Assembly: GCA_946409675.1 (NCBI GenBank)
Contig: CAMJXI010000047.1
Span: forward strand, 1 to 7,435
DNA: 7,435 bases
Origin: an uncultured Lactobacillus sp.
GTDB lineage: Bacteria; Bacillota; Bacilli; Lactobacillales; Lactobacillaceae
Direction: 5' to 3'
Every line of letters starts with the position of its first letter. The stretch's first letter is position 1. This document shows positions 1 through 6,839 of this stretch, piece by piece. Below the pieces are notes generated by a model that saw nothing but the letters and a program-made list of their open reading frames with translations, had not been told where the DNA came from and did not search any database. The translations under genes and the position numbers were made by a program.

Positions 1-46
1 TACACAAAGACAGGTTTATATTAAAAACGTATTCTTACTAAACAAC

Positions 47-73
47 TTTTTATCATGTGTTTTTTGATAAAAA
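47..73. repeat. 9-bp perfect inverted repeat upstream of the adhesin gene
   Basis: TTTTTATCA (47-55) and TGATAAAAA (65-73) are perfect reverse complements separated by 9 nt. The repeat lies directly upstream of the extended -10 candidate of the large surface-protein gene and would cover its -35 region. It could be an operator for a regulator of the adhesin. It is AT-rich, so a chance origin is possible, and it has no GC-rich stem typical of a terminator. Confidence 0.4.
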
Positions 74-82
74 TGATATAAA
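74..82 (+). promoter_or_regulatory. Candidate extended -10 promoter element of the adhesin gene
   Basis: TGATATAAA fits the TGnTATAAT extended -10 pattern with one mismatch, 35 bases before the chosen ATG at 118. No good -35 hexamer is seen at normal spacing (TTGATA at 64-69 is too close), which is tolerable for an extended -10 promoter. Assignment is by eye only. Confidence 0.35.
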
Positions 83-117
83 AGTAAGATTTGGCGTATA
101 TGCAGGGGAGATTATAT

Positions 118-267
118 ATGAAAAATAGAGACTTGATTAGAGATACGTGTACAGAAAAAGTGCGTTTCAAAATGCACAAATCGAAGAAACAATGGTTAGT
201 TTCGAGTGTGGCGACATTTGCATTGGGACTGGGAATTGCCTTTGGGACAAATTCTCAGGTACTGGCC
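118..267 (+). other. KxYKxGKxW-type signal peptide of the adhesin
   Basis: Residues 18-26 read KMHKSKKQW, which matches K-x-Y-K-x-G-K-x-W with His for Tyr and Lys for Gly. A hydrophobic core follows (27-43) and a likely cleavage site after VLA (residue 50). This extended signal type is known from large Gram-positive adhesins, some of them exported by the accessory SecA2 route; whether this one is cannot be seen here. Confidence 0.8.
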
Positions 268-3200
268 GATACGGTTAGTTCAAATGCTGATGCTAGTCCA
301 ACGACGGACGTCACGAAAACTGATGAAACACCAGCTGACGATAAAGCAGAAACAACCACTGAAACAACCCAATCGGGGGACAAGACTGTAACTTCAAATG
401 CTGTGGCTACGGAAAAACCGGAAGAAAAGACGGTTACCCGGACGATTCATTATGTGGATCAGGATGGCAAGACGGTTGCGCCAGATGTAGTGCAGACAGT
501 TAAATTAACAAGAGCGTCAGAGGATAGTGCTTGGGTTTCAGAAAACACTACTTTTAGTGCGCTCGCAAATCCGAAGATTGATGGATATGTGGCGAAGGAT
601 AAAGATGTGGCAGAAGAACAAAAGGTCACAGAGAAGACGGAAAATTCTGAAGTTACGGTACATTATCTTTCAAAACAAACAAATGAATACTATTTCTCTG
701 CAGCTGGTAAGGCTGAGAGATTGGCTAAGGCAAAGATTAGCTATAAGGATGCCGAATTAACGAAGAAGGTGACAAGAACGATTAAGTTCGTGGATGATAC
801 AGGAAAATCAGTGAGCCCGGACGTTGTTCAAACTGTGACCTTGACTCGTGCAACAGACCAGGATAAATGGGTAGTTGCTCCAGATTCAGCAGAAAAGAGT
901 TTTGCTGAAATTAAGGATTTTCCAAAGGTTGAGGGCTATTCAGCGGCAACTGTTATTCAGCCGATAACCAATATTGACCCTGAAACTAATTATGATAAAA
1001 CTGTAACTTATTTACCTGTTAAGCCAATGGATGATCCAAAATACCCCGAGGGGGTAAAGACCGTTGATGATTACAATGGCAAGCCTCAATATACTTACTA
1101 TGAAGCAAAAGTTAAATCCGGTACTAATGCAGGTAAAATTATTGCATTCTCAAACAACAGAAGTGGCGCCAAAAATATGCTTGTTACCATCTATAATTCA
1201 GATGGAAGTATTGATTCGCAAAATGAAGTAACCGAGGGTGTGCTTGACCTCGATAAAACTGATCAATTATTAACAGTTTACAATGATGAAACTTCTGGTC
1301 AATATGTTATGAATGGTGATACTAATGCAGTTGAAATTTTGACCGATGTTTTTGGTGAACGTTTAAATGCGGACGACTATTACAAAGCTCTGGATGCAGC
1401 AAAACCTCAACCAAAGGTTACTAATTATAACAACTTTGTTGGAGATCAATTTTTTAAACCCGCAGAGGTTACACAAACAACTACATATGTTGATCAACAT
1501 GGAAAGGATGTTGGAATTGAGACACAGTCCCAAAGTGGACTGACAGGAATGCATTATTATGTGAATAAGCCTTCAGACCTTGTAGGCTATGAATCACCAA
1601 CAAGTGCAATAAAAAATGAGGGAGAAATATCACAACTATCGCATGATCATCCATCTGTGACACAGATTATCCACACCACTGTTGATGTAGTTGATAAAGT
1701 AGGAGGAATTTATAAAGCCACTCCAATCGATATTGATATCTCAGTGACTTATAAGGTAAAAGATGAGGATTTCAATGACCCTACGCAGACTATGACCGCC
1801 ACAGCTACCGTTTCAACAAATTATGTTTATCAGGCAACAGACTTAGCTGATGACCAACATTTTACAGTATCAATTGACGGCAAAGACGGATCCGGCACCG
1901 ATACTTTTTCATGGGAATTTTCTAAAGATGATCCATCTGGAAAAATAGTCATTCAAAGCGATACTCTTAAGGATGTAGCTAAAACTGGTCAAGGAAAACT
2001 TGCTGCCAAAACCACTACCTTAAATACACCGTTTGTCCCTCAGACTGCAAATATTACGTATGTTTATCAAGGAACAGAACATCCACTTTATTTTAAACCG
2101 CAAGATGAAAATGGTAATCCACTTTTAGACGAAAATGGAGACCCTATTTCTATTGACTTTACAGGCGTGACGGGTGAAGTAATCAAACTTCCAGATATAC
2201 CAGGATATGAATATACAGGTTCACCTATTATCGCTCCAGCAACGGATGATGATGTGACACCTAAAATAGTTGGAACAAGTCATGAATTTACTGTTCAGTT
2301 TATGGATGGGAAAACTTCAGTTGGGTCATTTAAAACTACTGGTCAAACGGGTAAGCCGATTTCAATTCCTGCAGACAACATACCAGCAAATTATTCTATT
2401 GATACTTCAACTCCAATATATGTTCCAATTGGAGATACAGTAGTAGACGTCCCTGTAAATCCCGAGGAAAAAGAATATACAATTCAAATAAAATTCGGGA
2501 CAAAAACTGTTGGTACAGCCACAATAACTGGTAAACCAGGTGAAAAAATCATTCTTGGAGATGAAATTCCAGAAGGTTATGAACCGGATAAAGCAAACGA
2601 TGTATTATTACCCAGTGATTCAACGAACCCAGTAGATGTTCCAGTGGTAGGCACACAACATGATGTGACGGTGACTCCGTTAGATAAAGATGGCAAACCA
2701 ATCATTGGCGAAGATGGCCAACCAATCACTCTTACGGTACCCGGTCAAACTGGCGAACCAATAACGATTCCAGATGACCAAGTCCCAGCAGGGTATAAGA
2801 TCCAGAATCCAACTGGAGTAATAACGCCAGCAATTGATGATCCAGCTAACCCAGTGAAAGTACCGTTTGACGGAAAAGAACATGATGTGACGGTGACTCC
2901 GTTAGATAAAGATGGCAAACCAATCATTGGCGAAGATGGCCAACCAATCACTCTTACGGTACCCGGTCAAACTGGCGAACCAATAACGATTCCAGATGAC
3001 CAAGTCCCAGCAGGGTATAAGATCCAGAATCCAACTGGAGTAATAACGCCAGCAATTGATGATCCAGCTAACCCAGTAAAAGTACCGTTTGAAGGTAAAG
3101 CCGCTTCTCTTTCCATCACCTACGTTGATGCCGTTGACGGTACTGTTGGAAACGACAGTATGACAGGTTTAACCGGCGAAACCGGTACCTATCCTGCCAA

Positions 3201-4449
3201 AGCACCTACCAACTATGTACTTGCTGATGGACAAAGTGCTTCCGTTGCTTATCAATTTGATGCAGGTAAAGCAACTACTGATAACCTTGTCATAAATGTT
3301 CAACATGGAACCTCAATCGAGACCGATGCTCCAACTAATGTTAACGATTCAGCATATAACGCAACCCACAAGTCAATTGAGATCAAAGTTGATGGACTAC
3401 TTCCTAATAAGACTGCAGTTCCAGAAACTGGCGGAGACCAAACCATCGTCTTCAAACGCTTATACACTCGCGATGCAGTTACTGGATTGGCTGTTGGTGG
3501 ATTCGGTGCATGGACTCAAGCAACAAACTTCTCAACAGTTCAAGCAACAACCACAGGCGTTGCTACAGGTTACAAACCTGCAGTAGCTGAAGTGGTAGAG
3601 TCTAATTTCCGCAGTTCACTGCTCGATTTTGCCAAGAATACCGAGGACCTCGACTTCGTTGATGAAGAAGCAATCGCTGACATCATCGCGTACGATGGTA
3701 TCGAACACAAATTTACTATTCAAGTCCGTAACCGTGGTGGTGCTCCAATCGGTGAACCAATCGAAGTAACTGGTAAGACAGGTGAACCAATCGTCTTACC
3801 TGACGTTGAAGGCTACGAATATACCGGAGATCCAATTCTCGTACCAACAACCGATACAAAAGTTGACGAACCCGTCGAAGGTATCGAACACACCTTCACC
3901 GTTCAACCAAGAGATAGTCATGGTAACCCAATCGGTGGAACCATTACCTTAACCGGTCGGACCGGCGAACCCGTAACGATACCTGCTCCAGAAGGGTACG
4001 AATACATCGGTTCTCCATTGACCATGCCAACAACCGACGAATCTTATGACCTTCCATATCAAGGAATCTTGCATGAATTTAGCTTCGTACCACTCGATGA
4101 AAATGGTAACCCAATCGGTGACCCAATCATCTTGACCGGTCGTACCGGCGAAGTAATCACCATTCCAGATATTCCAGGTTATAACTTCGAAGGTGGCGAA
4201 ATCACCGTTCCTGCCAAAGATACTGTTTCAGGAAATTATATTCATATCGCTGAGAATCCTGAAAACTCCGAGGCGGATCTTATCAAACCTGTATCACATT
4301 CAAATAACAATTCAGCGAATAACTCCCAGACAAAACTCCCTCAAACATCTGAAAAGAGTAGCGTTGCAATGTCACTCCTCGGCCTTGCTAGTGTTGCCAT
4401 TTCATTGTTTGCCTTGGCTGGGGCTTCGAAAAAAAGAAAGAAGGACTAA
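118..4449 (+). CDS. Large LPXTG-type wall-anchored adhesin with mucin-binding-like repeats
   Basis: This encodes a 1443-residue secreted protein, likely linked to peptidoglycan by sortase and acting as a host-, mucus- or surface-binding adhesin. The start is the ATG at 118, because AGGGGAG (104-110) sits 7 nt upstream; the TTG at 91 and ATG at 100 lie before that site. In order: KxYKxGKxW-type signal peptide (residues 1-50); a Thr/Glu/Asp-rich linker (51-105); two Muc_B2-like units (108-184, 220-301); a region I do not recognise (302-450); a MucBP-like unit (about 451-525); another unassigned beta-rich segment (531-650); five repeats that begin with a conserved His and carry TGxxGEPIxIP-like motifs (655-994); a MucBP/Muc_B2-like block (995-1165); three more His-start repeats (1197-1377); a short Asn/Ser linker; and LPQTS, a hydrophobic helix and a KKRKKD tail (1407-1443). 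It stands alone between its own promoter region and a strong terminator. Codon style changes along the gene, suggesting mosaic origin. The binding target cannot be predicted. Confidence 0.92.
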   Translation: MKNRDLIRDTCTEKVRFKMHKSKKQWLVSSVATFALGLGIAFGTNSQVLADTVSSNADASPTTDVTKTDETPADDKAETTTETTQSGDKTVTSNAVATEKPEEKTVTRTIHYVDQDGKTVAPDVVQTVKLTRASEDSAWVSENTTFSALANPKIDGYVAKDKDVAEEQKVTEKTENSEVTVHYLSKQTNEYYFSAAGKAERLAKAKISYKDAELTKKVTRTIKFVDDTGKSVSPDVVQTVTLTRATDQDKWVVAPDSAEKSFAEIKDFPKVEGYSAATVIQPITNIDPETNYDKTVTYLPVKPMDDPKYPEGVKTVDDYNGKPQYTYYEAKVKSGTNAGKIIAFSNNRSGAKNMLVTIYNSDGSIDSQNEVTEGVLDLDKTDQLLTVYNDETSGQYVMNGDTNAVEILTDVFGERLNADDYYKALDAAKPQPKVTNYNNFVGDQFFKPAEVTQTTTYVDQHGKDVGIETQSQSGLTGMHYYVNKPSDLVGYESPTSAIKNEGEISQLSHDHPSVTQIIHTTVDVVDKVGGIYKATPIDIDISVTYKVKDEDFNDPTQTMTATATVSTNYVYQATDLADDQHFTVSIDGKDGSGTDTFSWEFSKDDPSGKIVIQSDTLKDVAKTGQGKLAAKTTTLNTPFVPQTANITYVYQGTEHPLYFKPQDENGNPLLDENGDPISIDFTGVTGEVIKLPDIPGYEYTGSPIIAPATDDDVTPKIVGTSHEFTVQFMDGKTSVGSFKTTGQTGKPISIPADNIPANYSIDTSTPIYVPIGDTVVDVPVNPEEKEYTIQIKFGTKTVGTATITGKPGEKIILGDEIPEGYEPDKANDVLLPSDSTNPVDVPVVGTQHDVTVTPLDKDGKPIIGEDGQPITLTVPGQTGEPITIPDDQVPAGYKIQNPTGVITPAIDDPANPVKVPFDGKEHDVTVTPLDKDGKPIIGEDGQPITLTVPGQTGEPITIPDDQVPAGYKIQNPTGVITPAIDDPANPVKVPFEGKAASLSITYVDAVDGTVGNDSMTGLTGETGTYPAKAPTNYVLADGQSASVAYQFDAGKATTDNLVINVQHGTSIETDAPTNVNDSAYNATHKSIEIKVDGLLPNKTAVPETGGDQTIVFKRLYTRDAVTGLAVGGFGAWTQATNFSTVQATTTGVATGYKPAVAEVVESNFRSSLLDFAKNTEDLDFVDEEAIADIIAYDGIEHKFTIQVRNRGGAPIGEPIEVTGKTGEPIVLPDVEGYEYTGDPILVPTTDTKVDEPVEGIEHTFTVQPRDSHGNPIGGTITLTGRTGEPVTIPAPEGYEYIGSPLTMPTTDESYDLPYQGILHEFSFVPLDENGNPIGDPIILTGRTGEVITIPDIPGYNFEGGEITVPAKDTVSGNYIHIAENPENSEADLIKPVSHSNNNSANNSQTKLPQTSEKSSVAMSLLGLASVAISLFALAGASKKRKKD
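439..1020 (+). repeat. Two N-terminal Muc_B2-like adhesin modules
   Basis: Residues 108-184 and 220-301 share the frame RTI(H/K)(Y/F)VD..GK.V.PDVVQTV.LTRA, followed by a W(V) segment, a (K)(I/V)(D/E)GY turn and a closing V.YL strand. This is the pattern of the mucin-binding B2-type domain found in Mub-like proteins of lactobacilli. The two copies are diverged in DNA, so they are an old duplication, unlike the units at 2659-3102. Confidence 0.7.
2080..2658 (+). repeat. Three diverged His-start repeats (units 1-3) of the adhesin
   Basis: Units begin near residues 655, 722 and 787. Units 1 and 2 start with His. All carry a TGxxGe/k(P/k)I.(I/L) core, a GY or NY turn and an acidic, Pro- and Val-rich end leading to the next unit. 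They resemble MucBP-type stalk domains of about 61-67 residues. Similarity is seen in the protein but hardly in the DNA, so these units are older than units 4 and 5. Confidence 0.6.
2659..3102 (+). repeat. Two near-identical 222-bp tandem units (units 4-5) in the adhesin gene
   Basis: The unit starting at 2659 recurs at 2881 with a period of 222 bp (74 residues). Reading both copies, 2659-2855 and 2881-3077 are identical over 197 bases. The first differences are G2856 versus A3078 (silent, Val) and C2871 versus A3093 (Asp to Glu). Each unit encodes a His-start module with DKDGKPI, GEDGQPI and GQTGEPITIP segments. In-frame tandem identity of this kind indicates recent duplication or homogenisation, and copy number may vary between strains. 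Confidence 0.93.
3706..4248 (+). repeat. Three C-terminal His-start repeats (units 6-8) of the adhesin
   Basis: Units begin at residues 1197, 1258 and 1319 (HKFTIQ, HTFTVQ, HEFSFV), each about 61 residues. All share G.PIG..I.(V/L)TG(K/R)TGE(P/V)(I/V).(L/I)P, then GY(E/N)(Y/F) and, in units 6 and 7, a PTTD segment. They follow the same plan as units 1-5 but have a C-ending codon style (ATC, GAC, TTC, ACC) unlike the middle of the gene. They probably form the stalk next to the cell wall. Confidence 0.75.
4336..4446 (+). other. Sortase sorting signal (LPQTS variant) of the adhesin
   Basis: LPQTS at residues 1407-1411 is followed by Glu, a hydrophobic stretch (about 1416-1436) and a positively charged tail, SKKRKKD. 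The fifth position is Ser rather than the canonical Gly. This fits the LPQTxE form described for Lactiplantibacillus plantarum-type sortase substrates, so anchoring is still expected. Confidence 0.85.
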
Positions 4450-4485
4450 CCTAAAACTCTAACTTAAACAAAACCCGAATTTAAC

Positions 4486-4522
4486 AAAAGTGGATTCATT
4501 CATTGGGATGAATCCATTTTTT
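4486..4522 (+). terminator. Rho-independent terminator after the adhesin gene
   Basis: TGGATTCAT (4491-4499) pairs perfectly with ATGAATCCA (4508-4516) around an 8-nt loop. An A-run precedes the stem and TTTTTT (4517-4522) follows it. It lies 37 bases after the adhesin stop codon and should isolate it from the downstream genes. Confidence 0.9.
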
Positions 4523-4537
4523 GTGCGAAAATAAAGA

Positions 4538-4546
4538 TGTAATAAT
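4538..4546 (+). promoter_or_regulatory. Candidate extended -10 for the ANT(6)-like gene
   Basis: TGTAATAAT matches TGnTATAAT at all but one base. It lies between the adhesin terminator and the next gene, 41 bases before its ATG. No convincing -35 is present. A promoter is expected here because the upstream terminator is strong, but the exact site is a guess. Confidence 0.35.
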
Positions 4547-4587
4547 TTTTTCAACAAAATAAATAGCAAATTTAATAGGAGGATTTT

Positions 4588-5454
4588 ATGCGTACAGATG
4601 CTCAAATGTTTCAATTAATTAATGATGTTGCCGAAAAACTTGGTGTCGTCAAAGCCATTGCTCTCAACGGTTCTAAGGTTTATGCCAACAAAGAAAATGA
4701 CCCGTTACAAGATTTCGATATCATCTATGTTGTACCTGATAATCAAATGGAGAACCTGATTGACCATCACACCTGGCTCGACGAATTTGGCGAAATCCTC
4801 GTCATGCAGACACCAATGGACCTAACTCCTAAACCAATCGACTACACTAAACGCTTCAATTTTCTGATGCTCTTCAAGGATGAACGCCGTGTCGATCTTG
4901 GCTTGGTCCCAGAATCCCAAGTTGCACTCTGGGCTAAGCGTGACCCTATTGCTAAAATCCTCTTTGATCCCGAGAACATTCTCAGTCAGTATGATTTACA
5001 AACAACTGATGCCAAGTATTTCCGCAAGATGCCAAACCAAGGCGCCTTCATGCGTCACAGCAACGAATTCTGGTGGACCATTCCGTATGTTGTCAAAGGT
5101 ATTTTACGCAACCAATTCTTCTACGCTGCTGACCACTATTACGAGAACGTGATGGGTGAGTTCCTGATCATTATCGAATGGACAACCGCTGGTAAGCATG
5201 ACTTTAAGGTTAATCTCGGCAAAAATCTTAGTAACCTCTTGACTCTTGGTGAGCACGAACAGGCTGAAAAGATTCAGAAGTTCACCGACTTCGATTCTTA
5301 CGAGAAGATGGCGCATAACCTCGTTGAAATGATGGATATGTTTAACGAACTTGCTACCAAGTTTGCGGCCGACCACGACCTGGTTTATAACTCGGTCGAA
5401 GCGCAAAATGTCACTGAATATACTAAAGAAAAACTGCAAGACTACTTGAATTAG
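4588..5454 (+). CDS. ANT(6)/AadK-family aminoglycoside 6-nucleotidyltransferase-like protein
   Basis: A 288-residue protein of the streptomycin 6-adenylyltransferase family (AadE/AadK type), which transfers AMP from ATP to an aminoglycoside in the cytoplasm. The length matches the family. Visible signature: LNGS at residues 26-29 followed by Lys30 (most relatives have GSR), the metal-binding pair QDFDI with Asp42 and Asp44, a third acidic position in RVDLGL (Asp103), the FG-x-I-x-x-MQ-P segment near 67-76, and the conserved NEFWW-x-x-PYVVKG block (159-171). AGGAGG (4577-4582) is 5 nt before the ATG. Codon use resembles the following gene, and no mobile-element sequence flanks it, so it looks like a resident chromosomal gene rather than a recently acquired resistance cassette. 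Whether it confers streptomycin resistance, or modifies another substrate, is not evident. Confidence 0.85.
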   Translation: MRTDAQMFQLINDVAEKLGVVKAIALNGSKVYANKENDPLQDFDIIYVVPDNQMENLIDHHTWLDEFGEILVMQTPMDLTPKPIDYTKRFNFLMLFKDERRVDLGLVPESQVALWAKRDPIAKILFDPENILSQYDLQTTDAKYFRKMPNQGAFMRHSNEFWWTIPYVVKGILRNQFFYAADHYYENVMGEFLIIIEWTTAGKHDFKVNLGKNLSNLLTLGEHEQAEKIQKFTDFDSYEKMAHNLVEMMDMFNELATKFAADHDLVYNSVEAQNVTEYTKEKLQDYLN

Positions 5455-5518
5455 TCTATGTTTCGGGTCAAAATTAGACTTGTTAACATGAAAAAGTAAA
5501 AGTGAATGGAGCTTATTG

Positions 5519-6004
5519 ATGACTAAAATTTATTTCGCCAACGGTTTATTTTCCGAGGCCGATTTTCGCTACAACGCTTGGTTAGTTGAACAAATTCGCC
5601 AGAATGATCCTGCCGTAGAACTATATTTGCCCCAAGAGAATGGTGCAATCAACGATAAGAGCGCCTATGCCAATAGTATCGACATCGCAAAAGGGGATAC
5701 TGATGAACTCGTTTCAAGTGACTTGATGGTTGCAATCCTTGATGGCGTTAGCCTAGATGCTGGTGTGGCAGCTGAAATTGGCGTCGCATTCGCCAAAGGA
5801 ATTCCCGTACTTGGCTTGTATACAGATTCACGTCAGCAAGGTGCTGACAACCAGAAGAAACTCGCCGCCTTACAAGAAGTTGCCGAGAGCCAATTCTCCT
5901 ACATCAACCTTTATGTGGTCGGTCTGATTAAGCAAAATGGTGCAATCTATTCGACGAGTGCAGAGCTATTAGCTGGCGTGCATGAAAAACTAAATGCCAA
6001 GTAG
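5519..6004 (+). CDS. Nucleoside 2-deoxyribosyltransferase
   Basis: A 161-residue protein of the nucleoside 2-deoxyribosyltransferase family, which swaps the base on 2'-deoxyribonucleosides in cytoplasmic nucleoside salvage. It starts KIYFANGLF, the usual first strand, and contains ILDG followed by DAGVAAEIGVAFAKG (about residues 74-94). The Glu in AAEIG (about Glu86) corresponds to the catalytic nucleophile in the family motif GxxxExG. Length fits the roughly 150-165 residues of characterised Lactobacillus enzymes. GGAG (5508-5511) lies 7 nt before the ATG at 5519, so this start is preferred over the TTG at 5516. It follows the ANT(6)-like gene by 64 bases without a terminator and ends at a strong one, so the two may form an operon. 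Salvage of deoxynucleosides would complement the ribonucleotide reductase nearby. Substrate class (purine only or purine/pyrimidine) is not clear; distant relatives have other glycosidase roles. Confidence 0.85.
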   Translation: MTKIYFANGLFSEADFRYNAWLVEQIRQNDPAVELYLPQENGAINDKSAYANSIDIAKGDTDELVSSDLMVAILDGVSLDAGVAAEIGVAFAKGIPVLGLYTDSRQQGADNQKKLAALQEVAESQFSYINLYVVGLIKQNGAIYSTSAELLAGVHEKLNAK

Positions 6005-6033
6005 AAAACTAATAGGAACAAAATAATCACAGC

Positions 6034-6063
6034 AAAAAAGGAGAGAAATTTTTCTCTCCTTTT
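6034..6063. terminator. Bidirectional terminator between convergent genes
   Basis: A perfect 13-bp stem pairs AAAAGGAGAGAAA (6036-6048) with TTTCTCTCCTTTT (6051-6063). On the minus strand the stem is followed by six T (complement of 6034-6039), a good terminator for the ECF gene. On the plus strand it ends in four T and serves the deoxyribosyltransferase gene, whose stop is 29 bases upstream. Confidence 0.9.
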
Positions 6064-6092
6064 AACTTTGGTTTGTTTATTTTCAATTTTCC

Positions 6093-6614
6093 TTAGTTAT
6101 GTGTCAATTCTCTGATATACTTGTTCTTCTGGAATAAATAATTGAACGTTGGACTCAGCACAACATAGAAGCCGAGCGTTCCAAATGCATGTAGTGCGTC
6201 AAATGAGATGCCTTGCAGGTAATATGGCCAAAAAGCGGTGATTCCGAACATTTTGTAGGTAACTAGTGAAATCACAAAGCCATACAAGAAACCGGCTATA
6301 ATCACGTAAAATAGGTGAATTAGAGGCATGTTCGAAATTTTCTTGATCACTTGTGCTCCTAATAAAATAACGAAAAACGCAACAACTTGTCCTAAAGTCC
6401 ATGGTCCCATTCCCAGAAACAGATTACTTATCAAAAGGGAAAGAATTGCCACAATCGAGGCATCCGCGAAGCTCCATTCGAATACTACTATTAATAGGAT
6501 GGCTGTCATCGGTTGGACGTTTGGGATGATCTGGAAGGCCATTCGCCCAACGACCGTCAATGCTGTTAGAAGGGCCAATAACGAAATCTTTTTAGTTGTA
6601 AAATAGTTGTTCAT
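6093..6614 (-). CDS. cbrT: ECF transporter S component, probably cobalamin-type (CbrT-like)
   Basis: A 173-residue integral membrane protein with about six hydrophobic segments (roughly 9-29, 34-48, 52-68, 73-90, 97-119, 130-156). This is the size and topology of a substrate-binding S component of an energy-coupling factor vitamin transporter. The first helix carries ALLTA (Ala14-x-x-x-Ala18), the AxxxA feature that contacts EcfT. Other marks are FQ-x-x-PNVQP (28-35), GMGPWTLGQ (68-76) and a late FDALHAFG segment (138-145). It relies on EcfA, EcfA' and EcfT encoded elsewhere. CbrT of Lactobacillus delbrueckii is an established B12 S component, and such genes were linked to B12-dependent ribonucleotide reductase genes in comparative work. 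The divergent reductase gene here is the main reason to propose cobalamin; another vitamin remains possible, so the symbol is tentative. AAGGAGGG (complement of 6620-6627) lies 5 nt before the start codon. Confidence 0.8.
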   Translation of the reverse strand: MNNYFTTKKISLLALLTALTVVGRMAFQIIPNVQPMTAILLIVVFEWSFADASIVAILSLLISNLFLGMGPWTLGQVVAFFVILLGAQVIKKISNMPLIHLFYVIIAGFLYGFVISLVTYKMFGITAFWPYYLQGISFDALHAFGTLGFYVVLSPTFNYLFQKNKYIRELTHN

Positions 6615-6720
6615 TAAGACCCTCCTTCCTAATTATTGGACTAGACAACGCGTACTTAAAGTTAGTTAAAACTGTAATATCCATACTACCACAAATTTAA
6701 GAGAAAAAATAGTGTCATTT

Positions 6721-6736
6721 GTACAAGATATAGTGT
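6721..6736. promoter_or_regulatory. NrdR-box-like site 1
   Basis: The 16-mer at 6721-6736 matches the NrdR box consensus acaCwAtATaTwGtgt at 13 of 16 positions, with a perfect right half TATAGTGT. It lies about 140 bases before the ribonucleotide reductase start, in the divergent region, so it could influence both genes. NrdR is the ATP/dATP-sensing repressor of nrd genes. The match was made by eye. Confidence 0.65.
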
Positions 6737-6753
6737 ATTATAAATAACAGAGC

Positions 6754-6769
6754 ACACTATATGGTATTT
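6754..6769. promoter_or_regulatory. NrdR-box-like site 2
   Basis: The 16-mer at 6754-6769 has a perfect left half (ACACTATAT) and 11 of 16 matches to the NrdR box consensus. It begins exactly 33 bp after site 1, the spacing of about three helical turns seen between paired NrdR boxes in other bacteria, which makes both sites more credible. Confidence 0.55.
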
Positions 6770-6795
6770 AGGGGAAATATCGGTATAGTGCTTCA

Positions 6796-6839
6796 ACCGG
6801 TGATTCAAGGCTTTTACTGGCCCTTTTGTCACTACTGGT
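6796..6839 (+). promoter_or_regulatory. Imperfect stem-loop in the ribonucleotide reductase leader
   Basis: ACC (6796-6798) can pair with GGT (6837-6839), GTGA (6800-6803) with TCAC (6829-6832), and AAGGC (6807-6811) with GCCCTT (6820-6825, one bulged C). Together they form an interrupted hairpin upstream of the ribosome binding site AGGAG (6864-6868). I see no full cobalamin-riboswitch core in the roughly 100-base leader, so this is only a possible structured 5' element. Confidence 0.3.

Noticed and set aside
91..117. Longer start (TTG at 91 or ATG at 100) for the adhesin
   Set aside because: The AGGGGAG ribosome binding site at 104-110 lies inside this extension and is correctly spaced for the ATG at 118, which also gives a normal KxYKxGKxW signal peptide.
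2683..2718. Calcium-binding EF-hand or dockerin loop in DKDGKPIIGEDG
   Set aside because: The spacing of acidic residues and the final loop position do not fit, and there are no flanking helices; it is more likely a turn in a beta-rich repeat.
2659..3102. CRISPR array or regulatory repeat
   Set aside because: The repeats are 222-bp in-frame coding units without spacers and encode adhesin modules.
5104..5439. Minus-strand 111-residue frame inside the ANT(6)-like gene
   Set aside because: It is an antisense shadow of a gene with clear family motifs and has no homology pattern of its own that I can recognise.
6776..6791. Third NrdR-like box
   Set aside because: Only the right half (TATAGTGC) fits; the total is about 9 of 16 positions and its spacing of 22 bp from box 2 is not helically consistent with the 33-bp pair.
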